Part shown: positions 1-8,491 of the stretch, one piece after another
Position numbering within the stretch: the stretch's first letter is position 1
How the letters are laid out: every line of letters starts with the position of its first letter
NCBI GenBank assembly: GCA_004376975.1
Contig: SOJA01000041.1
Span: forward strand, 1-19,153
Length of the DNA: 19,153 bases
Direction of reading: 5' to 3'
DNA from: Candidatus Bathyarchaeota archaeon
Lineage (GTDB): Archaea > Thermoproteota > Bathyarchaeia > Bathyarchaeales > UBA233
Position numbers and translations under genes: made by a program
Notes under the pieces: generated by a model
Told to the model about the DNA's origin: nothing
Databases searched by the model: none
The model's input: the letters and a program-made list of their open reading frames with translations, nothing else

Positions 1-173
1 TCGATTAGAAGTTTATAGTCGGAAAAGGAATTCCATTCCAACACATTACTAGAACTTTCTTCCGCAGGATCTTATAAGGTGTTTTGAGAACGTTAATAGT
101 GGAAGTCAGACCTAGCAGAGTCCTACTTCGGGAGACATCTCCATTCTAAGCTGTAATACACGTTATTGTTCCA
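1..173. other. Window edge, no gene seen
   Basis: No frame on either strand gives a convincing coding stretch, tRNA or structured RNA here. It lies downstream of the HAD gene on the minus strand. It may hold that gene's 3' untranslated end or the promoter region of a gene outside the window. Confidence 0.5.
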
Positions 174-890
174 TCAACAGTTAAGCACATGTAATAGTTC
201 CCTTAAACTCTTAACAACTATATCTGGCGTTACATTCAAGATTTTTCCTGATGATCTCCTTTTAATGAGCACAGCTTTCATCCCAACGTTTTTGGAGCCT
301 TTGACATCCAGATCAAGCATGTCACCGACAAAAACGGCTTCTGAAGCATTCACACCTAGAACTTTTAATGCTCTCTCAAAAATCTCAGAACTAGGTTTCC
401 GCTTATTGATGGCTCCAGAAACTAATGTAACATCAAAAAACTTTTTCAAACCGAATTTGTGCAGTAGCTCTAGGGCGCACTCCGGAATAGGAAAATTTGA
501 AACAAGTCCTAACCTGTATTTTTCTCGCAGTTTGCCTAAAACATCTAAAGCGTCATTGTCCAAATGCACGTAGCGCTCAAACTCCTCAGCAAAAGCCCTG
601 GTAGCTCCTGCAACAATGGCGCTTGAAGCATCAAAATCATATCCAAACCTCCGTAGAACCCGGGAGACACGAACATTGAAATGTGGTTCTTCCAAGCTCT
701 TCTCAGTTTCAGCGTAAAGTTCACTTCTGACCTCAAAGTAGACACGCCTAAAATCTTCAAAAGGAATGTCAACGTCCTTTCTAACTAAAAATGCGTGCAA
801 CCTCCCAAGGGAGGGTGGATAGAAAACCTCGTCACTCTCAAGCAAAACCAAAGTATTGAACAAATCAAAGAGAACTGCCTTAACCTGCAT
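174..890 (-). CDS. HAD-superfamily hydrolase (subfamily IA type)
   Basis: A 238-aa haloacid dehalogenase-fold hydrolase, probably a small-molecule phosphatase in the cytosol. Motif I is FDLFNTL with nucleophile D9. Motif II is S131 in VSNF, motif III is K165 in KRKPSSEIF, and motif IV is VGDMLDLD with D190, D193 and D195. Residues 15-110 between motifs I and II form the helical cap typical of subfamily I. The residue two after the nucleophile is F11 instead of the usual acid/base Asp, which is unusual for a phosphatase and seen in some HAD branches. The ATG start at 890 follows a strong Shine-Dalgarno AGGTG at about 896-900. The gene lies 74 nt downstream of the glycosyltransferase on the same strand. 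Two T5 runs (minus strand, at 951-955 and 926-930) in that gap suggest that the upstream transcript may end there. The substrate cannot be told from the sequence. Confidence 0.85.
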   Translation of the reverse strand: MQVKAVLFDLFNTLVLLESDEVFYPPSLGRLHAFLVRKDVDIPFEDFRRVYFEVRSELYAETEKSLEEPHFNVRVSRVLRRFGYDFDASSAIVAGATRAFAEEFERYVHLDNDALDVLGKLREKYRLGLVSNFPIPECALELLHKFGLKKFFDVTLVSGAINKRKPSSEIFERALKVLGVNASEAVFVGDMLDLDVKGSKNVGMKAVLIKRRSSGKILNVTPDIVVKSLRELLHVLNC

Positions 891-925
891 CTTTACACCT
901 CAAATCTATACTTTGAACCTAACAT

Positions 926-955
926 AAAAACGGTTTTGCAGCATACAATTAAAAA
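926..955 (-). terminator. Possible oligo-T terminator after the glycosyltransferase
   Basis: On the minus strand, two T5 runs about 20 nt apart (951-955 and 926-930) follow the stop of the GT2 gene and precede the HAD gene. Archaeal RNA polymerase commonly terminates at such U-runs without needing a hairpin. No hairpin is visible. Confidence 0.35.
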
Positions 956-964
956 CGTCTATAC

Positions 965-2368
965 TTAGCTTTGACTTTTCAGTTTGCTATTCCAGTTTCC
1001 ATGGTCGCCAAAAAAATACTTGACCGAACTGGTTAGGCGCGCCAGTATGTTAATAAATCTTAAAATTGGGTAAAAGGGCGTGTAAAAAAGCAAAGACCTG
1101 TAATTATGCTTATTGTAAGCGTATTTCAAAGCTATAGACTGATTCACAACGCCTATTAGAAAGCCATAGGGCACGAAAACTAGCAGGTAAAGAATAAAGA
1201 AGATGCGGTCTGGTGCAAACCAGAAAATAAACGGGAAAACACATAAAGCAGTCAAATCAATGAAAGCTCCAAAATACTCGAAAATGTAGCAGTACCATAG
1301 AAGAAAGGTCAACCAAGATCTTTTCAGAAGCAAATCCTTATGAATATTCAACGTGTTATGAAGCCAACCAATAAACCATCTTAAGCGTTGGCTCCAGAGA
1401 ACATCAAAAGAAAGGGGAGCAATTGTTAAGCTACTAGCAACATTAACGTATCCCACACCTGCATCTCTTTTATGCATCTCTAAAGTAATCTCCAAATCCT
1501 CAGTAACCGAACGGATACCCTTCTCGTTCAAGATTTCACGTAGAACCTCAGCATCATACAATCCAATAGCTCCAGAAACAACCAAAACATTATTTCCCAA
1601 TGCCTGAGCACAACGAGATATACCTAATCCCTGACTATACTCCAGCTGCTGCAAAACTACATATGGATTAAGCTCGGCATTCCCATCTGAAGGATGAACA
1701 TAACCAGTAACAGCCTTCTTTCCATTCAGAAGCATGTAGTCAACAAGCCTCAAAAGCGTATCAGGCATCCACTTTGAATCGGCATCAACAACCGCTATGA
1801 CACTGCCTAATGCCCTGTTTACGCCGGTCTTAACAGCTTCAATTTTACCTAGGTTCGTGGAATGCCTAACAACTTTACCGCGAACCTTCGGGTTTATTCT
1901 TCGCTCAAGCTCTAGTGTTGCCCAAGCAATCTCGTAAGTAAAATCGCGGCTACCGTCATCAATAATAATGATTTCACATAGCCCATCATATTTGTCTGCA
2001 CATCTAAAGATGCTCTTTATGCAACGGGAAACGTTTTTTTCCTCGTTATATGCTGGAACGACAAAAGAAACCATAGGATAATGCTGCTTTCTATGCTCTT
2101 TTTGCTTTCTCTTAGCCAAGGTAGCGGCAATAGCCCAGATCCCGGCAACGCCAATTGCTAGAAAAGTATACCAAGTGTAGAAGAAGTGAACAGTCGAGTA
2201 CCACAGCCAACTCGCATATTGGGGAGGCAAAGTTTCGTAATTGAACACATTATCTGTGAACCATTGGGCAAATACGGGAAAATACATCCAAGAAACATAA
2301 GCTAGCATGAAGGGTATGCAAAACGTCAAGTAAGCGATTTTAGAATATTTCTGCGACCTAGACTTCAT
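965..2368 (-). CDS. Processive GT2-family membrane glycosyltransferase
   Basis: A 467-aa integral membrane beta-glycosyltransferase of the cellulose/chitin/hyaluronan/poly-GlcNAc synthase type, which polymerises sugars from nucleotide-sugar donors and passes the product across the membrane. Two N-terminal membrane segments (about 12-32 and 60-84) precede a cytosolic GT-A domain. The catalytic motifs are complete: D137-D138-G-S, D195-A-D197, T-E-D (289-291) and Q327-R-L-R-W331, the last being the processive QxxRW signature. Hydrophobic segments follow at about 352-384, 386-408 and 425-447. The ATG at 2368 follows a purine-rich AGGAAAG. No PgaA-like or PilZ-type partner lies beside it, and the product (surface polysaccharide, glycan or glycolipid) cannot be deduced. 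Length fits the family, and the chain looks intact. Confidence 0.9.
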   Translation of the reverse strand: MKSRSQKYSKIAYLTFCIPFMLAYVSWMYFPVFAQWFTDNVFNYETLPPQYASWLWYSTVHFFYTWYTFLAIGVAGIWAIAATLAKRKQKEHRKQHYPMVSFVVPAYNEEKNVSRCIKSIFRCADKYDGLCEIIIIDDGSRDFTYEIAWATLELERRINPKVRGKVVRHSTNLGKIEAVKTGVNRALGSVIAVVDADSKWMPDTLLRLVDYMLLNGKKAVTGYVHPSDGNAELNPYVVLQQLEYSQGLGISRCAQALGNNVLVVSGAIGLYDAEVLREILNEKGIRSVTEDLEITLEMHKRDAGVGYVNVASSLTIAPLSFDVLWSQRLRWFIGWLHNTLNIHKDLLLKRSWLTFLLWYCYIFEYFGAFIDLTALCVFPFIFWFAPDRIFFILYLLVFVPYGFLIGVVNQSIALKYAYNKHNYRSLLFYTPFYPILRFINILARLTSSVKYFFGDHGNWNSKLKSQS

Positions 2369-2660
2369 AGACGCATCTTTCCTGCAACTATTGAATCTGG
2401 TAAGCCCTCCCCTTTCTCCAATAGTGAGGAGGTCATTTCAGAATAAAGCATGTATTTCCATAGAGACAATATTCCAGACAGAGAAGCCTAGATTCTGCAT
2501 AAATGGCAAATATGCGGTTGCTCTCAAGAATTCATAAATGTGCAATCTAAAAAAAGTCTTTAATAATCCTTGAGGAGTTACTGTTGTGGAAGACTCGTCA
2601 GGTTACTGCACTCTGCTTAGAGACCGAGAGCGCGATAATATTCCGTTTTGGAAATAAAAG
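2369..2660. other. Intergenic stretch upstream of the glycosyltransferase
   Basis: About 290 nt separate the start of the minus-strand glycosyltransferase from the TATA box of the small plus-strand gene at 2688. I see only very short frames and no RNA structure I recognise. Promoters for the divergent genes on both sides must lie here. The first 50 nt contain a purine-rich GAGGAGG that precedes no plausible ORF. Confidence 0.4.
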
Positions 2661-2668
2661 CTTATATG
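2661..2668 (+). promoter_or_regulatory. TATA box for the 45-aa small gene
   Basis: CTTATATG, preceded by the A-rich AAATAAAAG, lies 20-27 nt upstream of the ATG at 2688. This is the spacing of an archaeal TATA box to a transcription start at the ATG itself, so it implies a leaderless mRNA. No Shine-Dalgarno is present. Confidence 0.5.
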
Positions 2669-2687
2669 GTATATTGCTACATAATAT

Positions 2688-2825
2688 ATGGGCGTTTCAA
2701 ACGTGGATACCGATCTAAAAAGCGATGAAATTCGCTGGCAAGTCATGAAAGCAATGCTAAAAGAATTTCCAATGTTGAAAGAAAAGGTAAAGTGCTATTT
2801 GAAAGAAGTATCAGAGTCAGATTGA
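2688..2825 (+). CDS. Small hypothetical protein, 45 aa, leaderless
   Basis: ATG at 2688 to TGA at 2825 encodes 45 residues with a charged, helix-prone composition (e.g. SDEIRWQVMKAMLKEF and KVKCYLKEV) and one Cys. It has no membrane segment and no recognised domain. Support for a real gene is the well-placed TATA box 20-27 nt upstream, which fits leaderless transcription, and an amino-acid composition typical of a folded helical peptide. It stands alone, 63 nt from the 3' end of the minus-strand winged-helix gene. The function is unknown. With only 45 codons a chance frame cannot be excluded. Confidence 0.45.
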   Translation: MGVSNVDTDLKSDEIRWQVMKAMLKEFPMLKEKVKCYLKEVSESD

Positions 2826-2888
2826 TGATGTAGTCTTATGTCTTTGTTTTCCAGAATTTGGAGAAACGTTCGTTAGTTTGTTCTGGGT

Positions 2889-3227
2889 TTAGCCTCTTTT
2901 TAGCAGATGTGCTGGTGGAATTTTAACGTTGTTTTTGAAGTTGTCGTTTTCATTTTTCAGCAGTTCAGCTATTTGATGGTAACGTTGCAGAAAATCTAGA
3001 CCTTTATCTGTTGCCCTGTAATTGTCCTTACCGTTTTTCCTGATTTTTTCCAGCAATTCGGTTTCCAACATAAATCCCAGGTAATCATTAAGCTGTGTGA
3101 AACTTAGGTTTCCTCTATACATAATTTGTGTCTTCAAAGCTCCATCCCTTGCTATCCCTATAATCTCCGCTATTATGTACAATCTGTCTCTTCTTTTCCG
3201 ACAATGGTTTGGACCCCAAGAATTCAT
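2889..3227 (-). CDS. Archaeal winged helix-turn-helix regulator
   Basis: A 112-aa single-domain DNA-binding protein resembling the archaeal HTH_45-type winged-helix family, common in TACK archaea. Residues about 14-30 (RLYIIAEIIGIARDG) form the first helix. ALKTQIMYRGNLSFTQLNDYL carries the helix-turn-helix, and ETELLEKIRKNGKDNYRATDKG forms the wing. The chain then runs into a 'GLDFLQRYHQIAELL' helix, as is usual in this family. The basic N-terminus (NHCRKRRDR) may add DNA contacts. The ATG at 3227 is preceded by GAGGA at 3238-3242. The gene is divergent from the phosphodiesterase at 3417 and shares a 190-nt control region with it. The target is unknown. Confidence 0.8.
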   Translation of the reverse strand: MNSWGPNHCRKRRDRLYIIAEIIGIARDGALKTQIMYRGNLSFTQLNDYLGFMLETELLEKIRKNGKDNYRATDKGLDFLQRYHQIAELLKNENDNFKNNVKIPPAHLLKRG

Positions 3228-3375
3228 TTTTCTATATTCCTCTTTTAGAACTGTTTTCTATAGTGTAAATCGCTTGAAGTCTTTTAAGCGGTGTTTCGCT
3301 TGCGTGACTATTACAAGAATTGAAATATTCTAGAAGAATCTTCTATCTAGTTCCCGCAATCAACGTAGAAAAACT

Positions 3376-3405
3376 TTTTCTGTAGAACGAGACATTTACA
3401 GAAAA
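3376..3405. repeat. 9-bp perfect inverted repeat before the phosphodiesterase gene
   Basis: TTTTCTGTA (3376-3384) and TACAGAAAA (3397-3405) are perfect reverse complements separated by 12 nt. The second arm runs directly into the Shine-Dalgarno sequence of the phosphodiesterase gene. It could be a dimeric repressor's operator or, in RNA, a hairpin that affects the ribosome-binding site. Confidence 0.5.
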
Positions 3406-3416
3406 GGGGATGAAAC

Positions 3417-3914
3417 TTGCTAGTAGGCTTAATTGCAGATACGCATGACAATCTACCACTTGTGGAAAAAGCTGTCAAAAGACTGAATAAGGAGAATGTT
3501 GAGCTTGTGCTCCACGCTGGAGACTACGTGGCACCTTTCGTAATCCCAAAATTTGAAGAATTGAATGCGAAGTTGATAGGTGTCTTCGGCAATAACGACG
3601 GTGACCGTGAACTCTTGAAAAAGAGATTTAATGAATACAAAGACTTGGAGATACGCGGCAACTTTGCTGAAATATTTGTTGACGGCTTAAGAATAGCGTT
3701 GTTGCATGGAAGTGAGGAAGAACTTCTAAAAGCTCTGATTAACAGCGAAAGCTTCGACATCGTTGTTCATGGGCACACGCACAAGGCAGAAGTCTACAGA
3801 AAAAGCCGAACTTTGATTGTGAACCCAGGTGAAGTATGCGGATATCTAACTGGCAAATCAACAATCGTCTTGCTTAATGCGAACAAGCGGAAAGCGGAAA
3901 TAATTGAGCTTTGA
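3417..3914 (+). CDS. YfcE/MJ0936-type metallophosphoesterase
   Basis: A 165-aa calcineurin-like phosphodiesterase of the small MJ0936/YfcE family, cytosolic enzymes with Mn or Ni centres that cleave phosphodiesters in vitro. All metal-binding blocks are present: D8-x-H10 in ADTHDN, G-D36, G-N59-N60-D61, H97 in LLHGS, and G-H120-T-H122. The C-terminal NPGEVCGYLTG matches the family's NPGS.. block. The start is TTG at 3417, preceded by AAGGGGATG at about 3404-3412. The nearby ATG at 3410 is in another frame and would sit on top of the ribosome-binding site. The gene is convergent with the operon at 3933, with an 18-nt gap. The natural substrate is unknown. Confidence 0.9.
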   Translation: MLVGLIADTHDNLPLVEKAVKRLNKENVELVLHAGDYVAPFVIPKFEELNAKLIGVFGNNDGDRELLKKRFNEYKDLEIRGNFAEIFVDGLRIALLHGSEEELLKALINSESFDIVVHGHTHKAEVYRKSRTLIVNPGEVCGYLTGKSTIVLLNANKRKAEIIEL

Positions 3915-3932
3915 ACCTTGATCTGATTAAAA

Positions 3933-4637
3933 CTACGGGTTTGTTCTGTTTCTCTCTGCTTTGAAGTTTGAGAGGGAAAGCTGTTGCTTTTCACCTTGAC
4001 CTTTTTCTGTTTCAGGTTCTGTGGAAGTCTTGCCTGAAAGTATTTCCAAGCTTTCTTCTTGAAGCTCCCGCATAATCTGCTTCATCTCGCCAACCTTCTT
4101 CTCCAAACCCATTAACACAGCTCTAAACTCATCTATACGGCTCAAAACATATTTTATGACAGGTTTAACTTCTTCAGCGGCTTGTATTTTTATTATAGAC
4201 CCCCTTGTTTCGGAAGCTCTCCTTAAAGTGATCAGTGTGTCCATGAGTGGGGAGGGATTATCTCTTATGTCCCGCATTAAGAAAAGTAGATCTGAACCAT
4301 CTGTCAAGGCTTTTCTTAGTTGTTCGAAGGCTAGATGAGAATTCGCAAGAGGGTCTGGGGATTTTTGATGCAGGATATCGTTGAAAGTTGTTAGGGTTTG
4401 GGTGAAGTTCTTGCATGAAACACTTACGGTGTAAGTTTTTTCCGGCTTAAGAATCCTCATGAGTTCTTCGCTTCTTATCGCTAGATCCATTAGAACCTTG
4501 GTATAGTGCTCAGTTGCGTTCAGCAATTCTGAGGGTGCAAGCTTTTCGAAGATTAATCCGCTGGCAACGTCGCTTGCAATTTTCTGCAAAATCTCTTCAA
4601 ATTCGCCTATTACTTGATTGAATTCTTTTTTGATCAA
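3933..4637 (-). CDS. Uncharacterised helical protein in the cdc6 operon
   Basis: I do not recognise this 234-aa protein. It looks soluble and largely helical. Residues 1-60 are amphipathic helices (EFNQVIGEFEEILQKIASDV), residues about 75-150 form a second helical block, and 160-205 (VIKYVLSRIDEFRAVLMGLEKK...MRELQEE) are a likely coiled coil. A hydrophilic tail rich in Glu, Lys and Gln follows. No catalytic or metal motif is visible. TTG at 4637 is the likely start, with GGTG about 8 nt upstream. It is the third gene of a cdc6 / winged-helix / helical-protein operon, 32 nt after the winged-helix stop. That placement suggests a partner or regulator of the Cdc6-like ATPase, but this is inference only. 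It ends in TAG followed two codons later by TAA. Confidence 0.7.
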   Translation of the reverse strand: MIKKEFNQVIGEFEEILQKIASDVASGLIFEKLAPSELLNATEHYTKVLMDLAIRSEELMRILKPEKTYTVSVSCKNFTQTLTTFNDILHQKSPDPLANSHLAFEQLRKALTDGSDLLFLMRDIRDNPSPLMDTLITLRRASETRGSIIKIQAAEEVKPVIKYVLSRIDEFRAVLMGLEKKVGEMKQIMRELQEESLEILSGKTSTEPETEKGQGEKQQLSLSNFKAERNRTNP

Positions 4638-4669
4638 AATCTACACCGCTGCCATAAGATAGTTATCTG

Positions 4670-4948
4670 TTACGTATTCGCATGTTCCCAAACTTCTATG
4701 AGGTTCTGTATAGCCTTAGTCCTAGGAGAAGATATGTTCAGCCTGAACAAACGGATTCTGCCAAAAACCTTATGCTTTATCATGTCTTCATCTTCAAGAA
4801 TCTCAAGATGTTTGTCCGTGGTTTTGTAGTTTACGCCAAGCCTGCGGGCGATTTCGGAAATATTAAGTTCACCTACTTGCATCAGAATCTTCAAAATCCT
4901 CATTCTAAGCCTGGAAGAGAAAACATCCTCAATATCCATAACCCTCAC
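4670..4948 (-). CDS. ArsR-like winged helix-turn-helix protein
   Basis: A 92-aa winged-helix DNA-binding protein. SSRLRMRILKILMQVGELNISEIARRLGVNYKTTDKHLEILEDEDMI is a textbook HTH: the recognition helix is NYKTTDKHLEIL and the wing is HKVFGRIRLFRL. It resembles archaeal ArsR-type regulators without an obvious metal-binding Cys set. The GTG start at 4948 overlaps the cdc6 stop by 4 nt (GTGA), so translation is coupled. An internal ATG at 4939 preceded by GAGGG is an alternative start. The tight coupling suggests that it works with, or regulates, the upstream Cdc6-like ATPase. Confidence 0.85.
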   Translation of the reverse strand: MRVMDIEDVFSSRLRMRILKILMQVGELNISEIARRLGVNYKTTDKHLEILEDEDMIKHKVFGRIRLFRLNISSPRTKAIQNLIEVWEHANT

Positions 4949-6129
4949 AGCTCTCTCTTTTGCAGAAGAACGCTTAATTCTTTCTCTAACTCAAGAGCTG
5001 GAATTCGAGGTAAATAAACAAGTGTTGATCTTCCACGTGAACCGATTGTTGAGACCTCAGTTTTCACTATACTTAAAGCTGAAAGCACACGTAAATACTT
5101 CCATAGCTGTGTGTGACTATGCGGTTGAACGTTGAATTGTTCACAGATGACAGCGTAAGTTTGTTCAGCTTCGGTTAAAGAAACATAGGCCTTCTCGCTT
5201 TCTCTAAAAAATCTAGCTATCCCGAGCAGAAACAGTTTTTCATGTTCTTTCAACGAAGCCAAATCGCTTTTACGAATAACACTGTATATGCTTGAAACGG
5301 CTTTTCGGACACACTCAGGCGTAACAGTGTCCAAATCTTCAGCATCTGCGTATTTTCCCGCTCTCCAAAGCAGTTCAATGCCGAAGCGGGCGTTTCCACT
5401 TTCGGAGAAGGCAAGCTCAGCAGTTAGATTCACAGTGTCTTCTGGCACGGTTAAAGGCTTAAAAGCAAGTGAAACACGATCGTTAAGGATGTCCATAAGC
5501 TGCTGTTTTGAATATCTCTCAAGATAAATCACGTTAGATTGCAGAGTACTTCTTGCACTCGCATCTAGCTGTTCAATGACTTCTAGATTTCGTAAAATGC
5601 ATATTAACGAAATTCTCTGAGGTTTGTTCAGCCTTATTTCCTGCAAACGAGTCAGCTTATATACAGCCTCAGAACCTTTCCTCTCGACTAGACTTTCAAA
5701 CTCATCTAAAGTTAAGACTACATGTGTCTTCTCGTCATCCAAAATCCGCAGAAGGATGCTTAAAAGCTCCTCAGCGGAATAGCCGCGCCTCGGAAAGTTC
5801 GGATGAAAACTGGATACTACATGGTGCAGGATGAGGAAGAGGCTTCCGCGATACTCGCGACAATTAACATGAATGTAACGAAGATTTGTTCCACGCTTGT
5901 TTGCTTCACGAGTGATGTGTGCTCCGAAACGTTGAGACAGTGCTGTTTTTCCTGTGCCAACGGTTCCGGTTATGATAACTCTTTGAGTCATCTTCTCCGG
6001 GGTTCGCAACAAGAAACTGAAAAACTCATTTAGTAAACGCAGTTCTCTATCTCTATGTGGAAGCTTGTAAGGAACATAATTTATGTCAAGCTTAGTTTCA
6101 TCTTTGAACACACTTCGGTATGGCGTCAC
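4945..6129 (-). CDS. cdc6: Divergent Orc1/Cdc6-family AAA+ ATPase
   Basis: A 394-aa AAA+ ATPase with a C-terminal winged-helix domain, the architecture of archaeal Orc1/Cdc6 replication initiators. Walker A is GTVGTGKT (55-62) and Walker B is VVLTLDE (137-143). The sensor 1 Asn is N171, the arginine-finger region is SARSTL (181-186), and the sensor 2 Arg is R248 in GNARFGIELL, where canonical Cdc6 has GDARRALDLL. Residues about 285-385 form the winged helix (YLRVLSALSIVKTEV). The differences in the arginine-finger and sensor 2 blocks mark it as a divergent paralog, so it may be a secondary initiator or a regulator. GTG at 6129 is the start, with AGGT at 6137-6140. It heads an operon with the two downstream genes and is divergent from pdaD. 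No canonical origin recognition box was found nearby. Confidence 0.85.
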   Translation of the reverse strand: MTPYRSVFKDETKLDINYVPYKLPHRDRELRLLNEFFSFLLRTPEKMTQRVIITGTVGTGKTALSQRFGAHITREANKRGTNLRYIHVNCREYRGSLFLILHHVVSSFHPNFPRRGYSAEELLSILLRILDDEKTHVVLTLDEFESLVERKGSEAVYKLTRLQEIRLNKPQRISLICILRNLEVIEQLDASARSTLQSNVIYLERYSKQQLMDILNDRVSLAFKPLTVPEDTVNLTAELAFSESGNARFGIELLWRAGKYADAEDLDTVTPECVRKAVSSIYSVIRKSDLASLKEHEKLFLLGIARFFRESEKAYVSLTEAEQTYAVICEQFNVQPHSHTQLWKYLRVLSALSIVKTEVSTIGSRGRSTLVYLPRIPALELEKELSVLLQKREL

Positions 6130-6281
6130 ATGTCAAACCTACAAAGAAATCACGCGGGAAGCTCTTATTCTTTTTCCCAAAAAACAACAACAAACTTCTG
6201 GATTATCCAATAATCTCACAAAAAACGGTGCTAACCGAAAAACAAAAGTCTAATAAACATATGCTGTGAGTTTAATGCGAA
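6130..6281. promoter_or_regulatory. Divergent control region between cdc6 and pdaD
   Basis: This 152-nt A-rich spacer holds two perfect small inverted repeats: GATTAT-cca-ATAATC (6201-6215) and CGGT-gcta-ACCG (6226-6237). It also has a TATA-like TAATAAAC at 6251-6258, whose centre is about 27 nt before the pdaD ATG, so the pdaD transcript may be leaderless. The repeats lie where an autoregulator or initiator could bind. I see no classical ORB sequence. Confidence 0.45.
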
Positions 6282-7597
<1,316 letters not shown>

Positions 7598-7609
7598 GAG
7601 AATTAAGCA

Positions 7610-8491
7610 TTGAAGGTTGAAGCTGAATGTGCCGCTTGCATAGTTAGCAGAGCTGTAGAAGAACTTGTGGAAGCCACATCAAATCCAGCTATACGTTTCA
7701 GGGCTATGGTTGAACTGTTGCGCTTACTAAATAGAGAGTTCAAACCAACAGCAGTACCAGCTGATTTAGGTACGAAGAGAGATCGTCTAATAAAGAGAAT
7801 TACAGGTAATGATGATCCATACAAAAGAATGAAAAGGATAAGTAACGAAAAAGCCTTGAAACTTTTACCATACGCAAGAAAAATTGTTGAAGACGGATAC
7901 ACACAGCAGGACAGATTCAAGAAAGCTTGCTTATGTGCCATAGTTGGTAATATAATGGAATTTGGTATTCCAGGCCATAAGTTCGCATTCGGCAGTCTCA
8001 GAAGGCTTTTTAGAGAAGCCCGAAAAGACCTTGTAATAGATGATACTAACAAGATTTACGAGTTGGCTAAAAAAGCTAGCATCACACTTTATCTGACGGA
8101 TAATGCTGGAGAAATTGTTTTTGACACATTACTTGTCGAACAACTGAAAAATATGGGTCTAACAGTGATAGTTGGTGTTAAGGGTGGACCCGTAATTAAC
8201 GACGCCACTTTGGAGGATGCAGAAGCTTCAGGAATGAACAAGATTGCAGATAAAATAATCACAACTGGAGCTGACGCTATTGGACTAGTCACAAAGGAAT
8301 TTTCTGAAGATTTCTTAGAGGTTTATAATTCTGTTAACTTAATCTTCGCAAAAGGCATGGGTTATGCTGAAACCTTAACTGAACATAACCTGAAAAAGCC
8401 TCATGCTCTATTATTCAGGACTAAATGTAACTGCGTGGCGAACTTTTTCGAAGTGCCACGGGGAAAAAATGTTGCGAAGCTGATGCCGTAA
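7610..8491 (+). CDS. DUF89/ARMT1-like metal-dependent phosphatase
   Basis: A 293-aa protein of the DUF89 family, archaeal branch (like AF1104 and PH1575). DUF89 proteins are metal-dependent 'damage-control' phosphatases acting on phosphometabolites. The N-terminal ECAACIVSRA with paired Cys residues is typical. The metal and active-site blocks are DNAGEIVFD (164-172), KGGPVINDAT (191-200), KGMGYAET (248-255) and LFRTKCNCVA (269-278). TTG at 7610 is the start, with GGAG at 7597-7600 overlapping the tpiA stop. The stop overlaps the debranching-enzyme ATG by one base (TAATG). Its position between TIM and glycogen debranching suggests that the substrate is a sugar or triose phosphate, which is inference from context. 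Confidence 0.88.
   Translation: MKVEAECAACIVSRAVEELVEATSNPAIRFRAMVELLRLLNREFKPTAVPADLGTKRDRLIKRITGNDDPYKRMKRISNEKALKLLPYARKIVEDGYTQQDRFKKACLCAIVGNIMEFGIPGHKFAFGSLRRLFREARKDLVIDDTNKIYELAKKASITLYLTDNAGEIVFDTLLVEQLKNMGLTVIVGVKGGPVINDATLEDAEASGMNKIADKIITTGADAIGLVTKEFSEDFLEVYNSVNLIFAKGMGYAETLTEHNLKKPHALLFRTKCNCVANFFEVPRGKNVAKLMP

Noticed and set aside
3410..3416. ATG at 3410 as start of the phosphodiesterase
   Set aside because: It is out of frame with the metallophosphoesterase coding sequence and lies within the ribosome-binding region.
6130..6281. Canonical origin recognition boxes next to cdc6
   Set aside because: No TTCCAGTGGAAAC-like element with a G-run is present. Only unrelated short inverted repeats are.
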